In this document: in pieces, positions 1 through 10,460 of the stretch
Layout of the letters: each line of letters starts with the position of its first letter
How positions within the stretch are numbered: position 1 is the stretch's first letter
NCBI RefSeq assembly: GCF_950023065.1
Contig: NC_088677.1
Span: 65,125,469-65,189,468 of the forward strand
Direction: 5' to 3'
DNA from: Planococcus citri
Lineage: Eukaryota; Arthropoda; Insecta; Hemiptera; Pseudococcidae
DNA: 64,000 nucleotides
The notes under the pieces: generated by a model
Told to the model about the DNA's origin: nothing
The model's input: the letters and a program-made list of their open reading frames with translations, nothing else
Database searches by the model: none
Position numbers and translations under genes: made by a program

Positions 1-1311
1 TCGAAGTGACGAGCATGCCCCCAGGTTCGCTTGAACGTACATAATTTTACATAAATATGCATCGAATACGATATGATCAAGTTTGAGTGGTAATATAACC
101 ACGAACAAAGCTACAGAGCACTTTTAGCCAAAAAAATCAATAATCGTTTTGGAGTGATAACTGATAACAAACAGCTTTTCAATGTAACATTTCAGCCTTC
201 TATTATCACGTTATTTCGTCAATTCTCGATTCTAACATGTGCTAGCACATTTTGAATCCAAATCGAATGAATTTTATTGCAATTATCGAGTATTATGGGC
301 TAAATTCGAGTACCAAAACAGAATATTACGAGCTCGTGATATGCGAGCGTTTCATGTTTGGTTATGAAAGCTGATAATTTATGGCGGTTAACTCGAAATT
401 AACATGTGCCAAGGAATAAGCATGCAAACCGTTATCGTTTAATTGCAGAAAAACCCAACATTGTAGAATAGTGTTTAAAATTGAGCAGGTTTAAACGTTG
501 GAAGTAAAATGTGACCGTGAACGACGCTTTTGCTTGCTGTATTTCTATAGAACCTTTTTGTCGTGTTAAAATCGATAAAGGTCTACGGATGATAACGAAC
601 CGTATTGCCAGCAAATTATCGCATTCTCAAGTTTTCATTTGCAATCTTGTTTTTTTCTGCTAGATGGTTGAAAGATGTCGTGTATTGAATACGTTTGAGT
701 TCTATTCGAGTGGATTTTGATCGTTATCAAATTAGCGATGGGTAATTTTAACCTGCAATAATGTATCGAGCAGGTGTATGTCGTAGCTTTGCTCGTATTT
801 CGATTAAAATGAACCATGCTGAACGAACTTGCGTGTATTTGAGAGTGTAATTCGAATACAGATTGAATACGAAGTTTAGTTCGATCTAAGAGTTTCAAAT
901 ATCAAACGTTCATTTTCAGCGAAATAGTAGAATCTTCTTTATCTAAAGCTGTAGGTACTGGTAAGGTTATACTCAACAGGTTATAAACAACGTTAGATGG
1001 TGTGTGTTTACCTGCGAATAAGGTGTTTTTTAATACCTTTCGTGTTGTTGGAGGGTTGTTTGGATGAGACTTTAGGTGTTATCGAATTATTTTATGGGTG
1101 AATTTGAGCATTAAAGATGCTTTTTATTTGATGAATGAGTTTTTTGGTACCTATTTGATTATGGTGATGTTTTCATCGATGTGAATGGTTTTTTTTTGCT
1201 CGTATGAAGATCAGATAAGGTTTCAAGTAGACGTTCATGATCTGAACTTGGATAACAATTTTCTACGATTTTTATACGTTCATCCTTATATATTAAAAGA
1301 TGTTTGAAGGA
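1..1311. other. AT-rich stretch without recognisable gene
   Basis: I see no coding signature, repeat array or RNA gene here. The short open frames have low-complexity, unstructured translations that I take to be chance. Confidence 0.5.
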
Positions 1312-1660
1312 AAACCTTGATAGAGTCCGCTAGCCTTTTCTACTGAACCGATTTCAACAAATTTTTTTTTAAACGTTCCTTTTAACGTGTAGATATGTCA
1401 TCAAGAAAAAAAAATCGAAAATTTTGAAATTAAGGGCCGAAAAAATTGAAAAAACACGTTTTCTATTGTGTTTAAACAATAGAATTTCGAGTAGAAACCT
1501 TGATAGAGTTCGCCAGCCTTTTCTATCGAACCGATTTCGACAATTTTTTTTTCAAACGTTCCTTTTGACGTGTAGATATGTCATCAAGAAAAAAAAGTCG
1601 GAATTTTTCAAATTAAAGGCCGAAAAAATTGAAAAAACACTTTCTCTATTGTTTATAAAT
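1312..1660. repeat. Tandem duplication, ~183-bp unit, two copies
   Basis: The block starting AACCTTGATAGAGTCCGC near 1313 recurs at 1497 as AACCTTGATAGAGTTCGC. Both copies continue through the shared words CGTGTAGATATGTCATCAAG and GGCCGAAAAAATTGAAAAAA. The offset is 183-184 bases throughout. Mismatches are scattered at roughly ten percent, so this is an old direct duplication. Open frames across it are a by-product of the repeat. Confidence 0.85.
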
Positions 1661-2680
1661 GCACGTATTACAATGCACACCGACAACAATACACTCAGAA
1701 CGTTGCTATGTGGGCGTGTATACAGCGTAGGGGTGTTGAGGAGGGAATGATGTTGTTGTTTGTTGTGTTGCGAGTTACATTCATTGCTATAGTATTTTAT
1801 TTTTTTCAAAACTGGAATGTGGTGTCTGTTAAAATAATAAGGAGAGGAGGTTCTACACTTGAGATCATTTTTGGGTTAGGATTTTATTTCAACAGCACAA
1901 ATTTAAATGTTTAGTGGAACATTGTTTGTAAAAAAGTTAAAGTGAAGATGGAGAAGGGTTCAGTACAGTGTAGCCAGAATTTTCTCAAAGAGAGGGCAAA
2001 ACCAGATTTTTAGGTATGAAAAATCGAAATTAGAGGTAATGTAATGGAAACCCTTCGTAATGTATGATAATTTGTATGGAAATGAAGGTGCAATTACTGC
2101 TCAAGTGAAGTGAGAGCGAAAATTTGTTGAAAAAAATGGGTCGAAAAAACGAAAAAACGGTTCATTGTTGCGTGCATTATTTCTAATTTTCACTCGCGGG
2201 GGGGGGGGGTGGCTCAAGTCACGTCCCTCTCTTAGCTAAGCCACCACTGGTAGGGTTTCTATACTTGGGATACAAAGACTATCCTACCTCAGATTTTCAT
2301 TTAATAGGATTGAATTACTGCAGCATACTCACTACCTACTCATTTTAAGCCATCATTTTACAAAAATTTTAAAAAATTTTCTACCCAATTTTACATATAG
2401 AATTTCAGAAATTTAACTCCTAAAAAATGATGATACCTAATTATCAAGTCAGTAAGTATACCAGGGTAATTCAATACCCCAAGTATAAATCTGAAGTGAA
2501 TAGATGTAAGTTTTTTGAGAAAAAAAATGTCGTTAATTCATTGTAGAAATTGATAGAAATATTGTTCAAACTTGAATTTTTTAAACATTGTACTTTAGAA
2601 CCAGAGTAGAATTTGCTATTGACACATTTCAGCTGATTTGCATTTAGGAGCAGGGGTATGAGTTGAGTTGTTAAAAAAGT
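1661..2680. other. No gene seen; contains a 12-G run
   Basis: AT-rich sequence with a pure G run at 2198-2209 followed by a short GC-richer patch. No domain or repeat boundary is visible. Confidence 0.4.
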
Positions 2681-2682
2681 GA

Positions 2683-2802
2683 GCCCCGGAGGGGCGAGAG
2701 GCCTGAGCGAAGCGAGGGCCAGGGCGAGCAGCACGAGCGAAGCGAGTGCGCGAGTTATGGAGGCGGAGGTCGCGGAGCGACCTAGGGGGCGAAGCCCCCT
2801 AG
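2683..2802. repeat. Block of five adjacent GNA-triloop hairpins
   Basis: Five consecutive inverted repeats sit in 120 bases. 2683-2695 is GCCCC-GGA-GGGGC. 2701-2719 is GCCT-GA-GC-GAA-GC-GA-GGGC, extendable by G2700-C2720. 2731-2749 is GCAC-GA-GC-GAA-GC-GA-GTGC. 2767-2783 is AGGTCGC-GGA-GCGACCT. 2782-2802 is a 9-bp stem with a GAA loop. Every loop is GGA or GAA closed by a C-G pair. The block is strongly GC-rich in AT-rich surroundings. The minus strand happens to be open through it and gives an Ala/Leu/Ser-rich translation; I regard that as a by-product. d(GCGAAGC)-type mini-hairpins are known to be exceptionally stable. The biological role is unknown. Confidence 0.85.
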
Positions 2803-4019
2803 TTTTCATGAAAAAATGAGAAAGATTATTCAGTTGTTTAAAGCTGATATTATTTTTAATTTCTTGAAGCTTCGTTATTTTCAGAAGTAAGAATGAAAAT
2901 AAAGGGAAATTGAAAAAAAACATGTAGTATTTTAAGTTCAGATTTTTTTTTTTTTTTTTTTTTGAAATCTAATCGTGTAAAATATCGAGTGCGATTACTT
3001 AATTTGTTAAATTTTGCAAACGTTGACCTGTCTTGTAACTTGGGGCGAACTTCCTCATCGGAGAATTTGTTTCGTATTTAATTTATGTCAAGATAAGTGG
3101 CTGAAATAACATTCTTCAAGCATAAAATAATCATATGAGCACCTGATAAAATTCTGAAAAACGTATAAATTTTGTTGTAATGATAGCTAAACCATCAACA
3201 TCAAAACTGAAACAGACGAATATCGAATAACAATACCACTAGATTCATTATTATAAAAATTAATTAACATTTTGATGTTTTGTTACCACTTAAATTTTGG
3301 GCATGGAGAAAAATCACTGGTACAAGATTTCTCGTAGATTTTTTCAATTTGACACTTGAAAATTTCCCTGATGGAAACAATTTTGAGATGAACTGAGCAT
3401 TTCCCTCCGAAATTGAGACCAGACAAAGAGAAAAATGTGCATAAATTCTGGTTTTTGTGGACTCTGTGAACATACAAGAATAATTTTAACCTCGTGGAGG
3501 TTCATTGGGAGTATGATGATTTTCAAATAAATCAGGAGAAGCTGAATGTGCTAAATATACTCAAAATTTTGAAATGTCGTCACATTGATATCTTTCATGC
3601 TAACCAAAAGATATAAGTACATTAGAATAAAAAACAAATATTTAGAATAATTTTGACCTCATTGAAGTCCATTTGGGGGGGGGGGAGAGGTTGGAGTAAA
3701 AATCTGTTTCGTTGGAGAATTTTTTAGATTTAAAAATTGAAAATGAATAATCTTGAGATAGCTGGGCTATGACTGTTGCCTGTGGTGTGTTGTGGGAAGA
3801 AGGGGGGGGGGGGGGGGTTGGTTAAATGCCCCAATTTTTTTTGTTGATAATTTTCGATGCATTTTTGCAGTTTTATGTTTATTTTCTGTTACTTTTTGTA
3901 TGTAATTCTGAAGAATTCTTTATTTTTTCACGAACTCCGTCTCCTGACCGTGTAGAAGGTCATTTTTTCGTCTTGAGATTTTCGAATTCAGGCTGTGTTT
4001 TTTTTGAATAAGTGCAATT
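2803..4019. other. AT-rich stretch with G homopolymers
   Basis: Contains a T run near 2947-2963 and pure G runs at 3675-3685 and 3802-3817 (16 G). Two loosely similar passages (about 3488-3530 and 3650-3690) suggest an old duplication. No gene recognised. Confidence 0.4.
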
Positions 4020-4960
4020 TTTGAAGATTATTTCAATTTGACTGAGTTTTTGAGCAATTTTGAAAGAATTTTGAGTAAATTTTTAAACAATATGTTTCTG
4101 AAGATGTCCCTATTTTGAAGGGACTCGATTACGATATGGGTGTGTTTTTTGATTTTGGTGAGTTCCTGTATTTGTAAATACTTGAATTATTTTTTCGGAG
4201 TTTTTTGATGAATTTTTAAAAAATGGGTAAATTTTTTACGAGCCAGAATAGATTTTTATACGTTTGAATGCATTTTTGTGAGATTTTTCAATACTTCGTC
4301 CTGAGTTGGTTTTCGAGCAATTTTAGAAAACATTTCCAGATGTTATTTTGATTTTGAGTAAACTTTTGAAAATATTTCTGTAGATTTCCCTATTTTGAAG
4401 AAATTCAGTTACGATATGGGCGTGTTTTTTGAATTTTGGTGAGCTCCTGTATTTGTAAGTACATAGACATACTGGAATCCATTTTTCGTTTCTTTGAATT
4501 GAGTAAGTTTTTTTTATGAATTTAAAAAAAAAATGGGTAATTTTTTCGAACCAAGGTAGATTTGTGTATGTTGGAATGCATTTTTGTGAGATCTGTTTCG
4601 TCTTGGATTGGTTTTCGAGCAATTTTGGAAAAAATTTCCAGATGTTTTTTTGATCTCAAGTAAATTTTTGAACATACATTCTGGAGATTTCATTAGTTTG
4701 AGGAAACTTATTTACAATATGAGTGTGATGTCTGGGTTTTGAGGAGCTCTTGTACTTGTTCTTGAGTAAATCATTTTTTCATTTTCCTGAGTAAATTTTT
4801 TAATGAATTTTTGAAACATTTTTCGGAGGTATTTTTCAGTTTAGGTAAATTACTTATTGTTTGTTAAATACATTTTTGTGCAGTTGTTAGGAAAATATTT
4901 CGTTTCGGATTGGTTTTGCCTATTTTGGAAGAATTTTTGAATAATTTTTGAGTAATTTTT
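4020..4960. repeat. Tandem repeat, ~280-300-bp unit, three diverged copies
   Basis: Landmark ACGATATGGG recurs at 4131 and 4411, and as ACAATATGAG at 4714 (spacings 280 and 303). Other shared landmarks are GGTTTTCGAGCAATTTT, AATGCATTTTTGTGAGAT and CTATTTTGAAG. The third copy is the most diverged and a partial fourth starts near 4880. Composition is T-rich on the plus strand. Confidence 0.8.
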
Positions 4961-5815
4961 TTTCACCACTAGTCATGATTCACGATGCGAAACGCATCGG
5001 AATCCCCCTCCCCCGGCTGAGCCACCGTTTTTTGAAAAAACTCAGTAAATTAGAACTAATGTGTATAAATCAGCTGTGTTTGACCGTTTGTTTGTATTTT
5101 GCTCTGAAAATAGTAATTTTGGCGACTTTCGCTTATTTTTCTGCCGAAAATATGAAATTTCGTCATCATCACTTTTCATCACAGTTATTGTAAAAATTCT
5201 AAAGATGAAAAAAAGTGGTTCAAGTTTCCATTAAGCCAAATTGTAACCATTAAAAAAGGGTGAAAAGGTGGTGAGAAGGGATAGACATTAATAAGTCCAC
5301 ACCCTCAAAAGGCACATTCATGAGCCCCCCCCCCCTAACTGCTAAGATGTGAAACCGAACTTGAGTTCTTAAAGTCGATTTGTTGAGCAGTTGGCATTAT
5401 ACGTACAAAGTTTTTCCATAATTGAAAAACACGAAACTCCTGATCTTTCCTAATTAGTTTCAAATTTTGTGCTTCTTTTTAATAGATTTCTAACTGGACC
5501 TTTTTCACTATTTTCATCTCCCTCTAGCCCTCAAAAATTAAAATATGTATTTGTGAATTTCGGATCCAAGTCATAAATCTATTCAAACTACTTGAATCTA
5601 TCGCCAAAACTAAGCCGAGCTACGAAATTTGAGCAAATTTCGTTGATATGACCCTCCACCCCCTCCCCCCCACGGAATCGAGAGAGACGTTTTCGACAAG
5701 CGAAGAAAATATTAAGCATGCCTGAAATCCATTAAAATAATATTTTGGAATCATGAAGTCGATATTTGTGTGTGGTAGTCTGCAAAATTTTGGTGGTAAT
5801 AACTTGTCTTAAAAA
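4961..5815. other. No gene seen
   Basis: AT-rich with C-rich patches (C run 5325-5335). No domain, repeat unit or element end recognised. Confidence 0.4.
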
Positions 5816-6300
5816 ATATGGCTGAAAAGCTGTGGATTTGGGTGTTTTTTTTTTGTGGCATGAAAAAATTGGTGCCTATTCAGATTTTAAATCTGACAAC
5901 ACTGCTGCCAAAATAATTTTTTTGAAGATTTTTTTTTTCAAATGCTATTCGAAGTCTGAATGATGGAATTCTGGGAAAACACTCAGCCCCCCTTCCACCT
6001 TCGATCTATTTTTCATGGAAATGAAAACAAAAAACAAACTCCTGACATCTACCTAAAATATGGCTGAAAAGCTGTGGATCTTGCTGTTTTTTTTTGGTGT
6101 CATGAAAGAATTGATTCAAATTTTGAACCAGACAACTTTGCTATCAAAATGATTATTTTTTTGAAGGATTGTTGTTCAAATACTGCTCAAAGTTTGAGTA
6201 ATAGAATTCAATGAAGACACATACAATTTGCCCCTACCCCCTCCTACCACCGATCCAAAAAACGATCCCCTATAACATCTACCTATAACCATATTCTTGA
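5816..6300. repeat. Tandem duplication, 242-bp unit, two copies
   Basis: ATATGGCTGAAAAGCTGTGG starts at 5816 and again at 6058. Each copy continues through a T run, a CATGAAA..ATTG passage, a TTTTGAAG passage and a C-rich end (CCCCCTTCC / CCCCCTCC). Divergence is moderate. Confidence 0.85.
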
Positions 6301-7719
6301 GATAATGTTCCATCTTATTCTTATTTTCAGCCATCTCAACCAATACACCTTGCATAACAACTCTCGAGTGCAATTCGTTAGATTCTTAATTAGCAACATT
6401 ATTTTAGACCCTGTACCGTCAAAATGCTCGACAAAAAGGTAACAGGGGCGCGTTAAGGGAATTACATAATAAAATTATAACGCTTTATCGCCTTTTCTCT
6501 TCGTTCGCGCTTATAACGTATGTGTATTGTGTACATTATAAAAGCCAAAACACATGTACGCCGAAACAAGATGTTATGGCAACAATGACATATCTTATAT
6601 ATACACTAGATTTCGAGTGTGTTAGTGTTATGTTTTCATATTCCTATACCTAACATAGTATATAAGTGTTGGTTGGTATACTCTTACTCGTTTATATAAA
6701 AGCTACCTTTGCCATCGCGCTGGAGGAGGAAGTGTACAGAGTACGCGATAGTTTGAGCTCTTTTGCAAAATAAAGTTACTCGCTCTCGAATGTAAATTAC
6801 GTTCCGACTAATTAAAGAATTTAACAGCGCTTTTAACCGTCTTGTAATTTATTTGGAGGCGCGTGTTTTCTCAAATACGAGTACACGAACCGCGAACCTT
6901 ATTACACCCTCGCCTTACCCTCTTACCATCGGTTTTCCTTCTTGTTGCTTTGCTATTTTATCGCCTTCGATTTACCTACGTATTTTTTTTTCTTCTTTAC
7001 TTTTGTGTATTCCCAAAGGATACGGTAATATTTTTGTTTGATTCATCATCATTCGATAATTGAAATTTTTTAATCAAAGGTGTAGCGTGTTCGATAAATG
7101 GTTAAATACGTACAACGAACATGTCGATTACGACGAATGGTGTTTTTTTCTTCGTTTCTTTCAACGGTGATTAATTGATTGCAAATAGTCTAAGATTTTT
7201 TGACGTTAGTTAGTTGCTTTCTGTATGGAATTGGTTTCCAAGAATTATACATCACAAGAACACATTAATCTTTACGTTTAATGTTTAGTGTAAGTAGAAA
7301 TAGAAAATAGCTCGAGAAAAACATGACGTAGTTTTGAACTAGTATAGAAAAAAAAATCAAAGTTATGGTTTGTTTCTGTTGTACTTACACGAGTTAAATC
7401 ACGTTGACGATAATCGTGCACAATTTTATGTACTAAACGGAATAGATTGAATGTTTATTTACAACAGAATAGCTATATTTTGGAAATCGCTGAATTTTTT
7501 TTTTTGATTGGTAAATGATGCATTTTGAGGAACCTGAGTACCATCCGATGAGTGAATTATAGCATTTTGAGTTGATTCAAGGTACCTATCTTATCAGTGG
7601 AGAAAGTCGAAAAATCTGCTCATAAATAATCTAACGTCGAGAAGTTGTCCCAAAGTTGAAGAGATTTCAAGTAGAAAAATAAAATGTGACAGATTTTCTT
7701 GTGTAATTTTTCAAACAAG
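6301..7719. other. No gene seen; TATA-like motif near 6691
   Basis: Less AT-rich than its neighbours. TATATAAAAG near 6691-6701 matches a TATA box, but I see no initiator at the right spacing and no downstream coding sequence, so I do not call a promoter. Confidence 0.3.
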
Positions 7720-8677
7720 TGACTGTATTTCTGAAAAAAAAATTAAAAAAAAATTTTGTGATTCTGAAGATCTTTTTTTATTTGGGATTTTTTTTTTCAG
7801 ACAAAAAGTTAGATTTTTTTCAAAAAATACCTGAAAGTTTCGCTTTTTTGCTGGAAAAAAATTCCAAAAAATCTCACTTTTTTGATAAAAATTTGCGAGA
7901 AAAAAATGCCATTTTTTGCTATTATGATTGCCAAAATCCTGCTTTCAGCTATTCTTATCAATTTTGCATTCTGCCAATAATTGACAAATATTCTAACTTT
8001 TGTAGAAAAATTTTAATGTTTTTGCTGTTTTAGCAGCTAACAATAAGTTGTCAAAAATTAACAAGAAGTTTTGTTGTTTTTTTACCATAAAATTGCAAAA
8101 AAACTTGCTTTATTGACAAAAATTGCGAAAAAATGTAATTTTTATGCTAGTAGGTATAGGTAATTCCTAAAAATTGCTCCTTTTTGCTAAAATTGTCGAA
8201 TTCTTGCTTTTTGTCAAAAATTCCCGCTTTTTTGCCAAATTGCTACTGAAATTTTCCAGGGTGCCTAACGTTTCTGCAAGTTCTGAATTTGTCCTGCTTT
8301 TCATCACTTTTTCATCAAAAAGACCTGCTTTTTTTCAATCAGACTTTGAATTTTCAATGTATTTCTCCTTTTTTGGGAATTTTGAAAAAAAAAAATTGTT
8401 AAAAAAGTCCTACTTTCAAAATTACAAAAAAAAAAAACTATTTTGGTCTAAATTCTCAAAAAGTTTTACTCTTTTCATCAGAAAAAAAACTGCTGCTTTG
8501 TCAAAATTGCAAAAAAAAACACTTTCTCAACAAAATTTTAAAAACCCCTATTTTTTTATAAAAACTGTAAAAAAAAGGTCTAAGTATGCCTGTTTTTTAA
8601 AAATAAAATTGTCAAATACTTCATCTTGGTTTTATTTGTCAAAATTACAGAAAAAAAAACTTATTTTGGTCTAAATT

Positions 8678-8770
8678 ATGTAACATGTGCTGAATTTAAT
8701 GTTGTGGTGTCCCTAGCCTTAGTAGCTGTATATGGCACCCATAAAATAAAATAAAATAAATAAATAAAAT
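8678..8770 (+). mobile_element. 5'-truncated non-LTR retrotransposon 3' tail
   Basis: The array phrase GGTCTAAATT|CTCAAAAACTCTTGC is interrupted after CTAAATT by about 93 unrelated bases. They include the LINE-like 3' end AGCTGTATATGGCACCC and finish in an ATAAAATAAAATAAATAAAT microsatellite, after which the array phrase resumes. Extreme 5' truncation plus a simple-repeat tail is typical of target-primed reverse transcription. No coding sequence remains, so the clade cannot be told. Confidence 0.65.
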
Positions 8771-9760
8771 CAAAAACTCTTGCTCTTTTTATCGCAAAAA
8801 ACCTGCTGCTTGGTTAAAATTGCAAGAAGAAATCTCTTTCGAGCAACAAAATTTCAAAAAATCCTACTTTTTTGCCAAAATACAAAAACTTGTATTTTTT
8901 TGTAAAAAATGTAAAAAAGTCACACTTTTTAATCAAAATTACAAAAAAGTCTAGTTTTTTAAAATTAAGACTGTCATATCCTTCATTTTGATTTTTTTTT
9001 GTCAAAAATTACAGAAAAAAAACTTTTTTAACCTAAATTCTCAAAACGTCTTGCTCATTTTCATCACTGCTTTGTCAAAATTTCAAAAAAAAAACACCTT
9101 TGTAAACAAAATTTCAAAAAAATTTTACTTTTTTGTAAAAACTGTGAAAAAGTTCCATTAAACATGAAGTATATACTTCATGTTGTTTTTTTTTTGCCAA
9201 AACTACAGAAAGAAAAAACTCACGCTCTTTTTATCGCAAAAAAACTGCTACTTGGTCAGAATAGCAAAAAAAAAAATCACTTTTTCAACAAAATTTCAAA
9301 AAATCCCAGTTTTTTGCAAAAATTACGAAAAATGCAATTTTTTAGTAAGAAATGTAAGAAAGACACATGTTTTGCCAAGATTTCCGAAAAAGCCTGTTTT
9401 TTAAATTAAAACTGTCAAATACTTCATCTTGTGTTTTTTTTGCCAAAATTACAGGAAAAAATTTTTTTGGTCTGAATTCTCAAAAATTCTTGCTCTTTTC
9501 ATCACAAAAAAAAAGTGCTGCTTTTACAATATTGCAAGAAAAAATCATTTTCACAACAAAAGTTCGAAAAAATCCTACTTTTTTGCCAAAATTACGAAAA
9601 ATTGTACTTTTTTGTAAAAAATGTTTCAAAAAACACATTTTTTCAATCAAAATCACAAAAAAAAGTCTAGTTTTTTTGACAAAATCCCAAAACATTCTTG
9701 TTTTGAAATCACCTGTAAGAGTCGCATTTTTGCTAAAGTTGCAAAAAAAAACTTACATTT

Positions 9761-10142
9761 GAAGAGTGATATTCCAAAACTTGCTTTGTCCATTTTTATC
9801 AAAGTTGGGTTTTCAGTGGTACCTGGTAGATGAAGTATTAACTCACATTCCTACATCATCAACCTACCAAAACGAGGTGTTAAACTCACCTAAATAGCCA
9901 ATTCACTAAAAATTAAAAAAAAAATAGTGTTCTAAAACGCGCTTTGTCCATTTTTATTGAAATTTTTTTCAGCAGTATTTAGTGGATGAAATGTATACCT
10001 ACACTCCTACATCATAAATCCACCCAAATAAAGTGCTTAACTCGCCTAAAAAGCCAATTTACCCGTTTAAAGGGAAACTGTTTTTCCTCTCTCCTGAAAA
10101 GTTGTGAAAATGGACAAAGCGAGTTTTGGAATATCACTCTTC
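9761..10142. mobile_element. MITE with 37-bp terminal inverted repeats
   Basis: The left end GAAGAGTGATATTCCAAAAC (9761) is matched in inverted form at 10106-10142. The inverted repeat continues through CTTTGTCCATTTT with one or two mismatches. ATTT flanks both ends, a possible 4-5-bp target duplication. The left half is itself tandemly duplicated at 158-bp spacing (TTCCAAAAC at 9772, TTCTAAAAC at 9930). The low-complexity array resumes on both sides, which shows an insertion. Confidence 0.75.
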
Positions 10143-10330
10143 ATTTGGGAATAAAGTTTTTAGGGAAAAATTACAGGAAAAAAAACCACTTTGGTCTAAA
10201 TTCTACAAAATTCTTGCTCTTTTTATCGCAAAAAAAACTTCTAAATTCAACTGTTTTGTCAAAATTATGAAAAATTGCACAAACAATGTAAAACAGACAC
10301 ATTTTTCTATCGAAATTGCAAGAAACATGG

Positions 10331-10460
10331 TTTTTATACCTCTCGAAATACTAATTTTCGAGAGCTTTTGCCCTCGCTTCGCTAGAGCCAGTTTGTTTCT
10401 CTTTTCAATTATTAAAAAATTTCAGATTAGAAGTATGTAGAATAGTAGTTAATGAAATGA
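10331..10460 (-). repeat. Solo module of the GAGCGAAGC hairpin repeat family
   Basis: CCTCTCGAAATACTAATTTT followed by AGCTTTTGCCCTCGCTTCGC matches the module found repeatedly inside the 12669-13750 element. The hairpin core at 10370-10388 reads, on the minus strand, GCTC-TA-GC-GAA-GC-GA-GGGC. Confidence 0.6.

Larger units (their letters stand above)
7720..10330. repeat. Low-complexity tandem array with ~200-270-bp higher-order period
   Basis: The array alternates A-runs with phrases such as TTTTTTGCCAAAATTAC, CTGCTTTGTCAAAATTGCAA and GGTCTAAATTCTCAAAA. The marker GTCAAATACTTCATCTTG occurs near 8611 and 9414, with variants near 8972 and 9168. That gives a higher-order unit of about 200-270 bases made of ~40-base subunits. 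The several 60-170-residue open frames here, rich in K, F and N, are by-products of the array. Two elements are inserted in it (8678-8770 and 9761-10142). Confidence 0.8.

Noticed and set aside
2471..2923. 150-codon minus-strand frame with Ala/Leu/Ser-rich centre
   Set aside because: Its centre is the translation of the GNA hairpin block and its ends are AT-rich filler; no domain, signal peptide or homologue is recognisable.
6685..6790. TATA-box promoter
   Set aside because: TATATAAAAG is present, but there is no initiator at the expected distance and no downstream gene; AT-rich DNA gives such motifs by chance.
7719..9833. Several 60-166-codon frames rich in Lys, Phe and Asn
   Set aside because: They are translations of a low-complexity tandem array and follow its repeat phase.
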